From assembly GCA_019359675.1 (NCBI GenBank), contig JAHHGX010000075.1, positions 1 through 64,000 of the forward strand: a stretch of 64,000 nucleotides of DNA, in the 5' to 3' direction. Shown here in pieces: positions 9,250 to 19,714 of the stretch. The stretch is from Calothrix sp. FI2-JRJ7 (GTDB lineage: Bacteria > Cyanobacteriota > Cyanobacteriia > Cyanobacteriales > Nostocaceae). Position 1 is the stretch's first letter, and each line of letters opens with the position of its first letter. A program made the translations under genes and the position numbers. Below the pieces are notes generated by a model that was given only the letters and a program-made list of their open reading frames with translations, was not told the DNA's origin and searched no databases.

Positions 9250-9377
9250 GATGAGTTAGCAGTTAAGAGTTAGGAGTTAGGAATTGATAATAAATACTTT
9301 ATTTATTATTCTTCACGCCAAATCAAATTTCTAACTTAATAACTATTCTTAACTCATAACTCTTAACTCCTAACTTT
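9250..9377. repeat. TAACTCCTAACTCTTAAC repeat tract
   Basis: Short direct and inverted copies of the AGTTAGGAGTTA / TAACTCCTAAC type lie at 9251-9285 and 9341-9376, between the hydrolase gene and the clpX stop. A related tract lies at 22812-22885. Such heptameric tracts are frequent in Nostocales. Confidence 0.6.
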
Positions 9378-9378
9378 A

Positions 9379-10722
9379 TTAGGCTGATTCTGGTTTGGGT
9401 AGTGAAGACGGATGTATTATTAGTTCGGCGGTAGAACGTTTTTCTACCATTTCCTTTGTAACAGTACAACGACCTACGTCTTTACGTGAAGGTAATTCGT
9501 ACATTACATCGAGCATTAACTCTTCAACAATACCGCGTAATGCACGGGCGCCTGTTTTGCGACGATATGCTTCTTGCGCAATGGCTCGTAATGCATCAGA
9601 TTTAAACTCAAGCTGTACGTTGTCCATTTTGAGCAATTTCTGATACTGCTTGACTAATGCGCTTCTTGGCTGTGTCAAAATTGCCATCAAAGTTTCTTCG
9701 TCGAGTGGGTCTACTACTGCTACCATTGGCACCCGTCCAATAAATTCGGGTATCATCCCAAATTTTACTAAATCATCTGGTTCCAAATGGTGCAGTGTGT
9801 CGGCAATACGCTTGTCTTTCGATTGACCTTCACCTGGTTGAACAAAGCCTATTGACTTTTTACCAATTCTCTGCTCTACAACTTTTTCTAGACCAACGAA
9901 CGCGCCGCCACAAACAAATAAGATATTACTTGTATCAATTTGGATACAATCTTGATAAGGATGTTTACGTCCACCTTGTGGAGGTACATTGGCAACTGTA
10001 CCTTCAAGCATTTTTAATAACGCTTGCTGTACACCCTCACCAGATACATCGCGGGTAATCGATGGGTTTTCACTCTTACGAGCGATTTTGTCGATTTCAT
10101 CAATGTAAATAATACCGCGCTGCGCTTCTTCTACATCAAGGTCTGCTACCTGCAAAAGTCGCAGCAAAATGTTTTCTACGTCTTCACCTACATAACCTGC
10201 TTCGGTTAACGTGGTGGCATCAGCAACAGCGAAAGGAACATCGAGAATTTTCGCAAGCGTCTGAGCTAAAAGCGTTTTACCGCAACCTGTAGGACCTATC
10301 AATAAAATATTAGATTTTTGCAGTTCAACCGCGTCATCAGTCGAACCTTTAGCGGCTCCTTTAGCCTGGATAATCGACAGACGCTTATAGTGGTTGTAAA
10401 CTGCGACTGAGAGTACTTTTTTCGCTTCATCTTGACCGATAACATGCTCGTCAAGATATTTCTTAATCTCTCGTGGTTTGGGTATTTGATTAAACGAGAG
10501 ATTGCTGGAACGGGTGCGACGTTTTTGTGGCTGTTCTGCTGGACGTGCAGGTTGGGAAGCCGCAGCACCGTTTGTGTCGAGCAACTCCTCATCTAGTATT
10601 TCATTGCACAAGTCTACGCACTCATCGCAGATGTAGACTCCCGGTCCAGCGATTAACTTACGCACCTGCTCCTGAGACTTGCCACAAAACGAACATTTTA
10701 AATGGGAGTCGTACTTAGACAT
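9379..10722 (-). CDS. clpX: ClpX ATPase
   Basis: ClpX is the AAA+ unfoldase that feeds substrates to ClpP. The 447-residue protein has the zinc-binding domain with C10, C13, C32 and C35, Walker A GPTGCGKT (143-150), Walker B IIYIDEID (204-211), sensor and arginine-finger segments, and the ClpP-docking loop RIGKKSIGF (IGF tripeptide). A low-complexity Ala/Pro/Arg linker of about 20 residues separates the zinc domain from the AAA+ module. It follows clpP by 33 bp and tig further upstream, the classical tig-clpP-clpX order, so co-transcription with clpP is likely. Confidence 0.97.
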   Translation of the reverse strand: MSKYDSHLKCSFCGKSQEQVRKLIAGPGVYICDECVDLCNEILDEELLDTNGAAASQPARPAEQPQKRRTRSSNLSFNQIPKPREIKKYLDEHVIGQDEAKKVLSVAVYNHYKRLSIIQAKGAAKGSTDDAVELQKSNILLIGPTGCGKTLLAQTLAKILDVPFAVADATTLTEAGYVGEDVENILLRLLQVADLDVEEAQRGIIYIDEIDKIARKSENPSITRDVSGEGVQQALLKMLEGTVANVPPQGGRKHPYQDCIQIDTSNILFVCGGAFVGLEKVVEQRIGKKSIGFVQPGEGQSKDKRIADTLHHLEPDDLVKFGMIPEFIGRVPMVAVVDPLDEETLMAILTQPRSALVKQYQKLLKMDNVQLEFKSDALRAIAQEAYRRKTGARALRGIVEELMLDVMYELPSRKDVGRCTVTKEMVEKRSTAELIIHPSSLPKPESA

Positions 10723-10755
10723 ACCAGCCTCATTATTTAGACAACAGTAACTTTT

Positions 10756-11433
10756 TCACGCCTTGGAAGGAAGATTTTGCCTTGAGATGACCTGATCAAT
10801 CAACCCATAATTTTGTGCCTCAAGAGCGGACATGAAAAAGTCACGTTCCGTATCGGCTTCGATTCTTTCGAGCGGTTGACCAGTGTGGTGTGCCAGCAAC
10901 TGATTCAACTTAGCTTTATGATAAAGAATTTCTTTGGCTTGGATTTCAATATCAACTGCTTGCCCCTGTGCCCCACCTAAAGGTTGGTGGATCATTATAC
11001 GAGAATCAGGTAGAGACATCCGTTTGCCAGCGGCGCCTGCTGCTAACAAAAATGCCCCCATACTCGCGGCTAATCCAAAACATATGGTAACAACATCAGG
11101 GCGAATTTGCTGGATTGTATCATAAATTGCCATTCCTGCTGTCACCGAACCACCCGGAGAATTTATATAAAGCTGAATATCTTTTTCTGAATCTTCAGCA
11201 TCAAGGAAAAGTAGTTGAGCAATGATAGAGTTAGCAACTGTATCATCTACAGGCGTTCCCAAAAATATAATACGCTCACGCAATAAACGTGAGTATATAT
11301 CGAAAGCTCTTTCTCCTACTCCAGATTGTTCTACCACCATCGGGACGATGTTGCTAGGACTACCAAGCGAGGAATTTATTTCTAATCGACCCAAACTATG
11401 AATAGGGTCGTTTCCTGATTGCGATACAAACAT
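10756..11433 (-). CDS. clpP: ClpP protease subunit (clpX-linked paralogue)
   Basis: The 225-residue serine protease subunit has its triad at S124 (GLAASMGA), H149 (IMIHQPLGG) and D198 (TERDFF). About 30 N-terminal residues precede the conserved core. Cyanobacteria have several ClpP paralogues; linkage to clpX points to the one usually called ClpP2, expected to form a homomeric ClpXP2 protease, although the number is inferred from synteny only. The MFVSQSGND start at 11433 gives a slightly long N-terminus; a downstream Met (VPMVVEQ) is an alternative. Confidence 0.96.
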   Translation of the reverse strand: MFVSQSGNDPIHSLGRLEINSSLGSPSNIVPMVVEQSGVGERAFDIYSRLLRERIIFLGTPVDDTVANSIIAQLLFLDAEDSEKDIQLYINSPGGSVTAGMAIYDTIQQIRPDVVTICFGLAASMGAFLLAAGAAGKRMSLPDSRIMIHQPLGGAQGQAVDIEIQAKEILYHKAKLNQLLAHHTGQPLERIEADTERDFFMSALEAQNYGLIDQVISRQNLPSKA

Positions 11434-11769
11434 AAAGATATAGAGGCTTTAACCAATGGAAGAATAAGTTATACGAATGTAAACCCAAAATGCTAGCTAG
11501 TCACCAGGTGGTTTGCGCCGGGTGCAAACTTTCATTAGTTTATAGGGTGTGTGTTTACCATTATGCCTCATCTGATTTTCTAACGTCTTAACACACTGAT
11601 CACTATAAGTAGTAATATCCGTTCCTAATTTTTCCTATTCTCTAATTTTATTCGAGTTTAGAGGGAATTGGTTGGATTTTAGAGGTGCCCTTGGAGGGGG
11701 GAGGTAAGAGAGGAGCGAAAATTAACTTTATATTTCCATATATTTCACACTCTCACGCTCCCACACTCA
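11434..11769. other. tig-clpP intergenic region
   Basis: There is no gene in this 336-bp gap. A small hairpin GTTTGC/GCAAAC lies at 11511-11529 and purine-rich runs occur near 11695. The gap suggests that clpP-clpX has its own promoter. Confidence 0.5.
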
Positions 11770-13209
11770 TTACTCTTCTACGGTTTCGCTCTGAACATCA
11801 ATAACATCAACAGTTGTTTCTGAGGATTCTTCAGATTGTGAAGATTCTAAAACTTCTTCTGATGCTTCTGGCTCTTCAGCTTTTAGTGAACCTTCGGGTA
11901 CCAGTTCGACGGTGGAGCGTTCGACTAACCAATCAAGAATTTTTTCGGTTAGCATTTCGTTCTCAATATACGAACGCAATTTATCCTCGTCTATATCTTG
12001 GTCTTTATACTCCTTCATCAATTCGCTGACACGCGCGTTTACCTCCTCGTCGGTGATTTTAAGCGATTCGCGATTGCCAATTTCACGCAGTGACAAAGAA
12101 CGCACAATTCTATCTGATGCTTCACCACGAGAGTTTTCCCGCAATTTTGGCATGATTTCTGGCGTAAACAGCTTACGAACATCCATACCCTGTTGCTGTA
12201 AACGCATGGCTGTTTGCGTCAGCATTGCGTCAACTTCTTGCTGAATCATTGTTTCAGGCAAGTCTATTTCGACGTGCTTGACTAATTCTTTAAGTAACGC
12301 TTCGTGCTGATTCGATTTTGTTTTATCGCTAGCTTCCTTTTGATAGCGTTCTTCGAGCGAAGCACGTAATTCTGCCAGTGTCTCGAAATCGCTAATTTCT
12401 TTGGCGAAGTCGTCATTTAACTCAGGAAGTTCTTTTTCTTTGATTTCCTTGAGCGTTACTGTAAAGCGAGCTGGTTTTCCTGCCAACTCTTCATTTGCAT
12501 AAGGGTCTGGGAACTGTGCTGAAATTTCTTTGGTTTCACCTGGGTTCATCCCCACAATGCCAGTAACAAATCCTGGTATAAAGCGATCTTCTTGCAACTC
12601 GACTTGAAAATCTTCTGCTTCTCCTCCAGGAATTGGTTCGTCTTCAGCATCCGAACCCGGTTCAGCTGGCACTATTCCTTTAAAGTCTACAACTGCTGTA
12701 TCTCCAATTTGTGCTGGGCGCCCTTCTATAGGAATTAATGTTCCCATTTGTTGACGTTCGCCATCTATAACAGTATCGACACGTGACGCATCGTATTTTA
12801 CTTCTTCAGCTTTGACTTCTAATCCCGTGTAGGTGCCAAGTTTGATTTCTGGTTCAACGTCAACAGCAGCCGAAAATGTTAAAGTCTTGCCAGGTTCGTA
12901 GCTGGTAATTAATTCATCAAACGTTGAGCGTAGTTCTGGCTGACCAATAGCTGGGATTTTTTCTTGGTCTAGGGCTTTTTTAATTCCATCTTGGATAAGT
13001 TCTTCTACCGCAGCGGCTTTGACACGAGCTGTGCCTAAGCGCTGTAGTAAAATTGAACGGGGTACTTTGCCTTTACGAAACCCAGGAATGTTAACAGTAC
13101 GAGAGAGGTTATTTACTACTTGCTCGTAGGTCTGCTTAGTGGTTTCTGGTGCGATTTCTATAGACAGTCCAATTTGGCTTTTAGGAAGTTTCTCCTGGGT
13201 AACTTTCAT
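11770..13209 (-). CDS. tig: Trigger factor
   Basis: Trigger factor is the ribosome-associated chaperone and prolyl isomerase. The ribosome-docking signature GFRKGKVP lies at residues 43-50. An FKBP-type domain occupies about 165-255 (GDTAVVDFKG to PARFTVTLKEI) and a helical C-terminal domain completes the chaperone cradle. At 479 residues it is longer than E. coli TF because of an acidic, Ser/Glu-rich tail after about residue 440, which is usual in cyanobacteria. It leads the tig-clpP-clpX block and is divergent from asd across an 840-bp AT-rich region. Confidence 0.97.
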   Translation of the reverse strand: MKVTQEKLPKSQIGLSIEIAPETTKQTYEQVVNNLSRTVNIPGFRKGKVPRSILLQRLGTARVKAAAVEELIQDGIKKALDQEKIPAIGQPELRSTFDELITSYEPGKTLTFSAAVDVEPEIKLGTYTGLEVKAEEVKYDASRVDTVIDGERQQMGTLIPIEGRPAQIGDTAVVDFKGIVPAEPGSDAEDEPIPGGEAEDFQVELQEDRFIPGFVTGIVGMNPGETKEISAQFPDPYANEELAGKPARFTVTLKEIKEKELPELNDDFAKEISDFETLAELRASLEERYQKEASDKTKSNQHEALLKELVKHVEIDLPETMIQQEVDAMLTQTAMRLQQQGMDVRKLFTPEIMPKLRENSRGEASDRIVRSLSLREIGNRESLKITDEEVNARVSELMKEYKDQDIDEDKLRSYIENEMLTEKILDWLVERSTVELVPEGSLKAEEPEASEEVLESSQSEESSETTVDVIDVQSETVEE

Positions 13210-14052
13210 GCTTTCTCTCGATTCTAAAAAGTGTTAGTATCCAACGAACGGTATCCATAGTCTTGAGCGCAGGTAATTGCGTAACTAACGACTCTTAACA
13301 CAAACGTCTTGTGAATGGATATGCTGCGGCAAAAATTAAGTTTACAGCGAGTGTCAAGCTTTCTGGCACTTTTAGACAAATAAGTTTATGTGAATCCTTA
13401 AGCGCTACTGTGTTGAACGTTCTCGCTCCGGGTGTCGCTTAGTTATGATATTCTGGTTTTCAACAACGTACCATTTTACCCATTTCCACGCTTATAACAG
13501 TAACGAAGGCCCATATACACTTGAATTACATTTGAATCTTAGTACATCTATTAGACATAACTGAGCCTAAAAGTCAAGCTAAGTAAGTGTATATTCCGTA
13601 AGTTAATGCACTAAGCAGGAATAATTTTAGACAAATAAACATACTTAAATACAAAAATATTATTTTAATTCCTTTTTCGTATGTTATCATTGCTGACTCA
13701 GCTAGCTATTATAACAAGATTATTTTTTCTTTCTCGCAGAAAAAATAAATATGTTGTATAATATTTAATTTAAATACTGATACATATCAGTTGTTTATTG
13801 TTTTGTATACTTTGGTTGTAAAATCAGAATATTATTAAAAAGGCTGGTATATTTAGTATCAAAAGTAAATGGTATATAGTAAGTGAGAGTGATAATTTAA
13901 GAAAGATTAATAGAAATACACATTATTTATTTCATTAGGTTTTACTGGTTAACTTTATTTATTTTTATTAGGCATAAGTTATATTGATGAATTAAATCTT
14001 AAACTAATGTTAAAAATCGTGCATAATTACTATTGAAAAGGAGGAAGCCAGT
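13210..14052. other. Long AT-rich divergent intergenic region
   Basis: This 843-bp gap separates the divergent tig and asd genes and should carry both promoters. No open frame, repeat element or RNA gene was recognised. An AAAAGGAGGAAG ribosome-binding site at 14036-14047 belongs to asd. Confidence 0.6.
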
Positions 14053-15096
14053 TTGTCTAGACCCTATCGTGTAGCTATTTTGGGAGCAACTGGAGCTGTC
14101 GGTCAGGAACTGTTGGAATTACTTGAAAGCCGTAATTTCCCGCTTGCTGATTTAAAACTGCTAGCGTCAGCACGTAGTGCAGGGCAAAAAATATCGTTCA
14201 AAGGAGAAACTCTGGCAGTTGAAGCTGTTGATGATAAATCTTTTGATGGTATAGATATAGTTTTAGCGAGTGCAGGTGGTTCTACATCTAAGGCAATGGT
14301 GCCAAAAGCAGTAGAAGCAGGTGCGGTGGTTATTGATAATTCCAGTGCTTTTCGGATGAACCCAGAAGTACCTTTGGTAGTGCCAGAAGTGAATCCAGAG
14401 GCAGCATCTGAACACAAGGGTATTATTGCGAACCCCAACTGTACGACAATTTTAATGGCAGTGGCGGTTTATCCGTTGCATAAGGTAAAAAAAATAAGAA
14501 GAATTATTGCAGCGACGTATCAATCTGCTAGTGGTGCGGGAGCCAAAGCAATGGCAGAGGTACAAACGCAAGCGAGTGCAATTTTATCGGGCCAGCAACC
14601 AGTCGCAGAAATATTTCCTTATCCGTTAGCGTTCAACTTATTTCCTCACAATACTCCTTTAAATGAGATGGGGTACTGCGAAGAGGAAATGAAGATGGTT
14701 AACGAAACTCGGAAGATTTTTGGTACTCAAGAAATTCGGGTTTCTGCAACTTGCATTCGAGTTCCTGTTCTACGCGCACACTCAGAAGCTATCAACTTAG
14801 AGTTTGATGAACCTTTTGATAAAGATGAAGCGCGAGAAATTCTCAAAACGGCGCCGGGTGTAAAATTGGTAGACGACTGGCAAGGTAATTATTTTCCAAT
14901 GCCAATAGATGCAACAGGCCGTGATGAAGTATTAGTAGGTAGAATCCGCCAAGATATTTCCCACAGATGTGGATTGGAATTATGGTTGTGTGGAGACCAA
15001 ATTCGCAAGGGTGCAGCATTGAACGCTGTTCAAATTGCCGAGTTGCTGGTGGGAAAAGATATAGTTAAGCCAAAGCTAGCAGTAGCATTAACATAA
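14053..15096 (+). CDS. asd: Aspartate-semialdehyde dehydrogenase
   Basis: Asd reduces aspartyl phosphate to aspartate semialdehyde, the branch-point precursor of lysine, threonine and methionine. The 347-residue protein has the NADP-binding GATGAVG loop at 11-17, the catalytic C130 in NPNCTT, and the later substrate-binding segment with RVPVLRAHSEA. The start is an unusual TTG at 14053; it is supported by an excellent AGGAGG 8 bases upstream and by the beginning of the conserved MSRPYRVAILGATG. asd and dapA catalyse consecutive steps and are 121 bp apart in the same direction, forming a cyanobacterially conserved asd-dapA-rnj cluster. Confidence 0.97.
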   Translation: MSRPYRVAILGATGAVGQELLELLESRNFPLADLKLLASARSAGQKISFKGETLAVEAVDDKSFDGIDIVLASAGGSTSKAMVPKAVEAGAVVIDNSSAFRMNPEVPLVVPEVNPEAASEHKGIIANPNCTTILMAVAVYPLHKVKKIRRIIAATYQSASGAGAKAMAEVQTQASAILSGQQPVAEIFPYPLAFNLFPHNTPLNEMGYCEEEMKMVNETRKIFGTQEIRVSATCIRVPVLRAHSEAINLEFDEPFDKDEAREILKTAPGVKLVDDWQGNYFPMPIDATGRDEVLVGRIRQDISHRCGLELWLCGDQIRKGAALNAVQIAELLVGKDIVKPKLAVALT

Positions 15097-15217
15097 ATTT
15101 TGGAATTAATAAATTTTCGTAGTCGCAAAGCAAGTCATTTGTCGAATATCTATGAATATCTATATATATACGAGATAAAAGACAAATGACGTGCAGATTT
15201 TTCAGGAGTAAAAAAGG

Positions 15218-16102
15218 GTGGTAGATTTTGGCAGAGTATTAACCGCGATGATTACGCCGTTTAAAGACGACGGCAGTTTAGATTACGATTTGGCGGCCAC
15301 AGTTGCAGCGCACCTTACTTCTAGTGGTAGCGATACACTCGTAGTTTGCGGTACAACAGGCGAATCACCAACGCTTTCATGGGATGAACAATATAAATTA
15401 TTCAGCGTAGTCCTAGAAGCAGTGGCAGGTAAAGCCAAGGTAATGGCAGGTTGTGGGTCAAATTCTACAGAAGAAGCTATCGCAGCAACTCAAAAAGCCG
15501 CTAAAATAGGAGTACACGGTTGTTTACAAGTAGTTCCTTATTACAATAAACCGCCGCAAGCAGGACTATATCAACACTTTCGCGCAATAGCTAAAGCCGA
15601 ACCTTCTTTACCAGTGTTGTTATATAACGTTCCAGGTCGCACGGGTCAAAACCTGCAACCAGAGACAGTGGCTCGACTAGCCGAAGTAAATAATATAATT
15701 GGTATAAAAGAAGCAAGTGGGAATCTAGACCAAGCCAGCGAAATACGTCGTCTGACACCACCTGAATTTGAAATATATTCTGGTGATGACTCTTTAACCT
15801 TACCCTTATTATCTGTTGGGGCTAAAGGTGTAGTCAGCGTCGCTTCCCACTTAGTTGGGAAAGAATTGCAACAAATGATTCAAGCTTATGATTCGGGGCA
15901 AGTACAGCAAGCTACCTCCATTCACCTAAAGCTTTTTCCCTTATTTAAGGCATTATTTGTTACAACCAATCCAATCCCCGTAAAAGCTGCTCTCAGGCTA
16001 GCTGGCTATGCAGTCGGTTCATGTCGTCTACCAATTGGAGATGCTTCACCCGAAGTTATCCAACACTTAAAGGTTGTGTTGCAAGACCTAGATTTGATCT
16101 AA
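15218..16102 (+). CDS. dapA: 4-hydroxy-tetrahydrodipicolinate synthase
   Basis: DapA condenses pyruvate with aspartate semialdehyde, the first committed step of lysine and diaminopimelate synthesis. The 294-residue TIM barrel has the Schiff-base K164 (GIKEASG), the proton-relay Y136 ([10 protein letters not shown]) and T47-T48 in CGTTGES. The start is GTG at 15218 with CAGGAG 9-10 bases upstream. It takes the product of the gene just before it. Feedback inhibition by lysine is usual for the family but cannot be seen here. Confidence 0.97.
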   Translation: MVDFGRVLTAMITPFKDDGSLDYDLAATVAAHLTSSGSDTLVVCGTTGESPTLSWDEQYKLFSVVLEAVAGKAKVMAGCGSNSTEEAIAATQKAAKIGVHGCLQVVPYYNKPPQAGLYQHFRAIAKAEPSLPVLLYNVPGRTGQNLQPETVARLAEVNNIIGIKEASGNLDQASEIRRLTPPEFEIYSGDDSLTLPLLSVGAKGVVSVASHLVGKELQQMIQAYDSGQVQQATSIHLKLFPLFKALFVTTNPIPVKAALRLAGYAVGSCRLPIGDASPEVIQHLKVVLQDLDLI

Positions 16103-16410
16103 ACAGGGCTTTTTCTACTGTTCCGAGTTAAAGTAGTAGAAGATACATATAAATATATTGCGTAAATCTCACCAGGTGACAGGTGATATCGTTGTGTTAC
16201 CAATGAATGTATATAGTTCGTTAATATGACTGATTGAAGTAAAAACAAATTTTATTTAAGCAATTGATTGACCTCAAATCGAGCATCTATATATCAAGCA
16301 AAGCTTCTATCAGACCTGACTTATAAATATTTGGTTACAGTTTTGGGACGTGTATCAAATTTTGCAGTTAACAAACTAACAATTAACACTCGTTAAAATC
16401 TAAGGAGAAA
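16103..16410. other. dapA-rnj spacer
   Basis: This 308-bp AT-rich gap has no gene or clear repeat. TAAGGAGAAA at 16401-16410 is the ribosome-binding site for rnj. An internal promoter is plausible given the size. Confidence 0.5.
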
Positions 16411-18225
16411 ATGGCTAGAAACGAAAATTCAGCCGCCCTCAAAATCATTCCTTTGGGCGGTTTGCATGAAATTGGTAAAAATACCTGTGTTTTTGAGTAC
16501 GACGATGAAATAATTCTTCTCGATGCAGGTTTGGCTTTCCCTACTGATGGGATGCATGGTGTAAATATTGTCCTACCAGACATGACTTACGTCCGTGAAA
16601 ATCGCCATAAAATCAAGGGGATGATTGTTACACACGGACATGAAGACCATATTGGTGGCATTGCATTCCACCTCAAGCAGTTTGAAATTCCTGTGATGTA
16701 TGGGCCACGTTTAGCATTGGCAATGCTTGAAGGGAAATTGGAAGAAGCAGGAGTCCGTGACCGTACTGAATTACGTTCAGTTATGCCACGTGACGTTGTG
16801 CGAATTGGTAAGAACTTTTTAGTGGAATATATTCGCAACACTCATTCCATTGCTGATAGTTTTACAGTTGCCATTCATACCCCAATTGGTGTAGTTATCC
16901 ACACAGGTGACTTTAAGTTCGACCATACACCCGTTGACGGTGAGCGCTTTGATATACAGCGATTAGCTGAACATGGGGAGAAAGGTGTACTTTGTCTTCT
17001 CAGTGATTCTACTAACTCAGAAGTACCAGGATTTACACCATCAGAACGTTCGGTGTATCCAAATCTTGATCGGGTTTTCAGTCAAACAGAAGGCAGGTTG
17101 TTTATAACCACTTTTGCTTCGAGTGTTCACCGCATCAACATGATTTTGGAATTAGCGCAGAAGCACAGTCGCGTCGTTAGCGTTGTTGGACGTTCGATGC
17201 TCAACTTGATTGCTCACGCGCGCAACCTTGGTTATATCAAGTGTCCAGATAATTTGTTGCAACCGCTGAATACCATTCGTAATTTACCGGACGAAAGAGT
17301 ATTAATTTTAACAACAGGCTCTCAAGGTGAGCCAATGTCAGCAATGACGCGCATTGCTAACAAAGAACACCCTCATATCAAGATTCGTGAAGGTGATACG
17401 GTAGTATTCTCAGCCAATCCAATTCCTGGTAACACCATAGCTGTTGTTAATACCATCGATAAATTGATGATGCAAGGCGCCAACGTAGTTTACGGACGTG
17501 ACAAAGGAATTCACGTATCTGGACACGGTTGTCAAGAAGACCAAAAATTAATGCTGGCACTAACTCGACCCAAGTTTTTCGTACCAGTACACGGTGAACA
17601 CCGGATGTTAATAAAGCATTCGCAAACAGCGCAAAGCATGGGTGTTCCAAAAGAGAACATGGTGCTTATTGATAACGGAGATGTTATCGAACTGACGCAA
17701 GAATCAATTCGTGTAGGTGGTAAAGTGCCTGCGGGTCTAGAGTTAGTTGACACTTCAGGTTCAGGCATGGTTAGTGCCAGAGTCTTGCAAGAACGTCAAA
17801 AAATGGCGGAAGAAGGTCTAGTAACAATTGCCGCCGCAATAGATTGGAGTGGTAAATTACTAGCAAGACCCGAAATTCATATGCGCGGGGTAGTAACAAG
17901 TATTGAAAAACCTTTGTTACTAAATTGGGTACAGCAGCGAATAGAAGAAATTCTCAGTGTACGTTGGGGCGAATTTGCTCAAACTTACGAAGGTAAAACC
18001 GATGTAAACTGGGGTGGTTTACAAGGGTTAATTGAACGTGATTTAGCGCGTTCGCTACGTAAAGAATTGCATTGTCAACCAACCGTGACATTATTGATGC
18101 AAATTCCTGATGAACCAACTGAACCAACTGTAAAGGTTACAGCGACAACCGCAACCACAACGACAACCGTCGCTACTGATGGTAGAAGGCGCCGCACCAG
18201 AACAGCTGCACAAGTTGCTTCTTAG
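16411..18225 (+). CDS. rnj: Ribonuclease J
   Basis: RNase J is a metallo-beta-lactamase/beta-CASP nuclease with 5'-exo- and endonuclease activity in mRNA decay and rRNA maturation. The 604-residue protein has the zinc motif HGHEDH at 75-80, further metal ligands in HTGDFKFDH, the beta-CASP motifs including SGHG, and the PVHGE segment. After about residue 560 there is a Thr-rich then Arg-rich low-complexity tail (TATTATTTTTVA, GRRRRTR), a hallmark of cyanobacterial RNase J and a possible protein- or RNA-binding extension. It is third in the asd-dapA-rnj block, preceded by a good AAGGAGA. Confidence 0.96.
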   Translation: MARNENSAALKIIPLGGLHEIGKNTCVFEYDDEIILLDAGLAFPTDGMHGVNIVLPDMTYVRENRHKIKGMIVTHGHEDHIGGIAFHLKQFEIPVMYGPRLALAMLEGKLEEAGVRDRTELRSVMPRDVVRIGKNFLVEYIRNTHSIADSFTVAIHTPIGVVIHTGDFKFDHTPVDGERFDIQRLAEHGEKGVLCLLSDSTNSEVPGFTPSERSVYPNLDRVFSQTEGRLFITTFASSVHRINMILELAQKHSRVVSVVGRSMLNLIAHARNLGYIKCPDNLLQPLNTIRNLPDERVLILTTGSQGEPMSAMTRIANKEHPHIKIREGDTVVFSANPIPGNTIAVVNTIDKLMMQGANVVYGRDKGIHVSGHGCQEDQKLMLALTRPKFFVPVHGEHRMLIKHSQTAQSMGVPKENMVLIDNGDVIELTQESIRVGGKVPAGLELVDTSGSGMVSARVLQERQKMAEEGLVTIAAAIDWSGKLLARPEIHMRGVVTSIEKPLLLNWVQQRIEEILSVRWGEFAQTYEGKTDVNWGGLQGLIERDLARSLRKELHCQPTVTLLMQIPDEPTEPTVKVTATTATTTTTVATDGRRRRTRTAAQVAS

Positions 18226-18283
18226 ACTTTGGATTTGATCCCCCCCCAACCCCCCTTAATAAGAGGGGCTTAAATCCTCTTTT

Positions 18284-18302
18284 CCCCCCTTAATAAGGGG
18301 GG
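18284..18302 (+). terminator. Terminator-like C/G hairpin
   Basis: A perfect 8-bp stem, CCCCCCTT-AAT-AAGGGGGG, is followed by CTATTTTG, 59 bp after the rnj stop. It is part of a larger CCCCCCTTAATAAG-type repeat; a related copy lies at 27984-28056. Confidence 0.55.
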
Positions 18303-18321
18303 CTATTTTGATTAAACTTTT

Positions 18322-18726
18322 TTACCTTACCCACCAATAAACAAACCCCAACGTCAACACTGTTAGCGGCGCCCCAAATCGCAAGTGTTCCCAAAAAGTT
18401 AATCTATATCCTAAACTTGCGGCAGCTTCGACACCAGTCCCCACAGTCAAAGCTATTAATAGTCCCAACGGACTTCGCGTCAGACGCAGCAGCAAATATA
18501 AAGCGCGCTGCTTCGTCGCGCGTTGATGGCGCCCTTGAGAAATGAGAAAACTAGAACCAACAACGGCTATCGTGGGACGGTTCATCCGCAAACCAGGTAC
18601 GTATCCAACCGCTAAACCCAAATAAGTTAGCCCTAATACACCATAAACAACAATTTGGTAGAAACTCACAATAATTTGTGTAATATTTTTTACGTTATAA
18701 ACCCTGAAACTAGTATCCAAGCTCAC
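18322..18726 (-). pseudogene. Collapsed anion transporter remnant
   Basis: The 134-residue open frame is a patchwork of three pieces of a roughly 400-residue cyanobacterial anion permease (DASS/ArsB-like). They are an N-terminal piece (YLGLAVGYVPGLRMNRPTIA), a short internal piece (LLRLTRSPLGLLIALTVGTG) and the extreme C-terminus (YRLTFWEHLRFGAPLTVLTL). The intervening roughly 270 residues, including most transmembrane helices and the transport core, are missing, yet the frame is maintained. The first junction coincides with a GCGCGC-rich inverted sequence (18500-18530) and a GGCGCC. It is almost certainly not a functional transporter. The assignment rests on remembered family wording. Confidence 0.65.
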
Positions 18727-19242
18727 TTTCTCAAACTAAAAGCCCCTATAGAATTTACTTAGGTAAATTAAATTTAAATCTTGGGGAACTAATGTATGCC
18801 AGCCTGCTTCTGGTGTTAACGGGTGGTTTTTTCGATAAGTCACTTATGCCAGAATACAACATATAGAGTTTTGCCTATGATAATACCGATAATATCTTGT
18901 AAATAAAATTGAATAAACTGAGCTATATATCTGTCCAAAGGCAGATGTCTTTATTAAAATTTAAAGTGTGTCAAGTTATCAACAAGATAGTAGCATCGCA
19001 CTACCGATTATAAGGAATTTGCTGTTAACTAGACGTAGATAATAAGTGAACTCTGATTTAAGTCGCGATCGCAAAAACACTTAGACTGTGCAGCACAACA
19101 AAAAAAACCGAAATTGTGTTGTCACCAGTACATTAGATTGCATCAAGGCGTAAAGCCAATTTCTTCCGGGAGAGATAATTAGTTTTTGATATTAAACGTT
19201 CGTTTACAGTTAAATAGCCTCAAATACACAGAGGAGCGAACC
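18727..19242. other. Intergenic region with the only HIP1 site seen
   Basis: There is no gene in this roughly 516-bp gap. It carries GCGATCGC at 19065-19072, the only copy of the classical cyanobacterial HIP1 octamer noticed in the window. CAGAGGAGCG at 19229-19238 is the ribosome-binding site of the next gene. Confidence 0.6.
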
Positions 19243-19620
19243 ATGAAGGTATTTGGTAATACCACACAAAAGATTTTTTTAGCAAGCTGGGTATCTCTCA
19301 ACCACGCGCAAACTGAAGACAAAAATATTATTCATCAGAACCATCTTCCCAAAAAGCCAGGTTTTGATTTTTTGAAGCCGTTGCGTTCGTTTGTAGATAG
19401 CATTGAAGTTAGCGACAGCAAAATCGCGCATCGTCTTTGTAAATTTATTCCATCCCAATGTCCGTTTGAGCGCGATGTAAAGTTATTCGGCAAAACCTTA
19501 TTCCACATTCCGCCAATGTGTAAGCTCAATCCTTTATATGACGAGGTAGTTGGCTTACGCTTTCGGGCAGTGTGTTACCTTGCTGATAAATGTGGCGAAG
19601 ACGTTTCGCAATACTGTTAA
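19243..19620 (+). CDS. Mo-dependent nitrogenase C-terminal family protein
   Basis: The product is 125 residues from the ATG at 19243, chosen because GAGGAGCG lies at the right distance; an upstream in-frame ATG at 19186 has no such site. The C-terminal half matches the cyanobacterial Mo-nitro_C family: CKFIPSQCPFERDVKLFG, HIPPMCKLNPLYDEVVGLRF and CYLADKCGEDV, with six conserved-looking cysteines. The family name comes from similarity to a nitrogenase-associated region, and the function is unknown; no nif genes are nearby. The pattern of cysteines could bind metal, but that is inference. Confidence 0.85.
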   Translation: MKVFGNTTQKIFLASWVSLNHAQTEDKNIIHQNHLPKKPGFDFLKPLRSFVDSIEVSDSKIAHRLCKFIPSQCPFERDVKLFGKTLFHIPPMCKLNPLYDEVVGLRFRAVCYLADKCGEDVSQYC

Positions 19621-19631
19621 TACACAACCTT

Positions 19632-19702
19632 GTAGAGACACGCAAGCGAAGCTTCTCCGAAGGAAAATTTTCCTGCGGAACACTCCGTGAACGCGTCTCT
19701 AC
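19632..19702. repeat. GTAGAGAC palindrome, long form
   Basis: GTAGAGAC (19632-19639) and GTCTCTAC (19695-19702) flank a region with additional nested hairpins (GCGAAGCTTC, GGAAAATTTTCC). It lies between two convergent genes and may act as a bidirectional 3' structure. Confidence 0.65.
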
Positions 19703-19714
19703 ATTTGTGAACAA

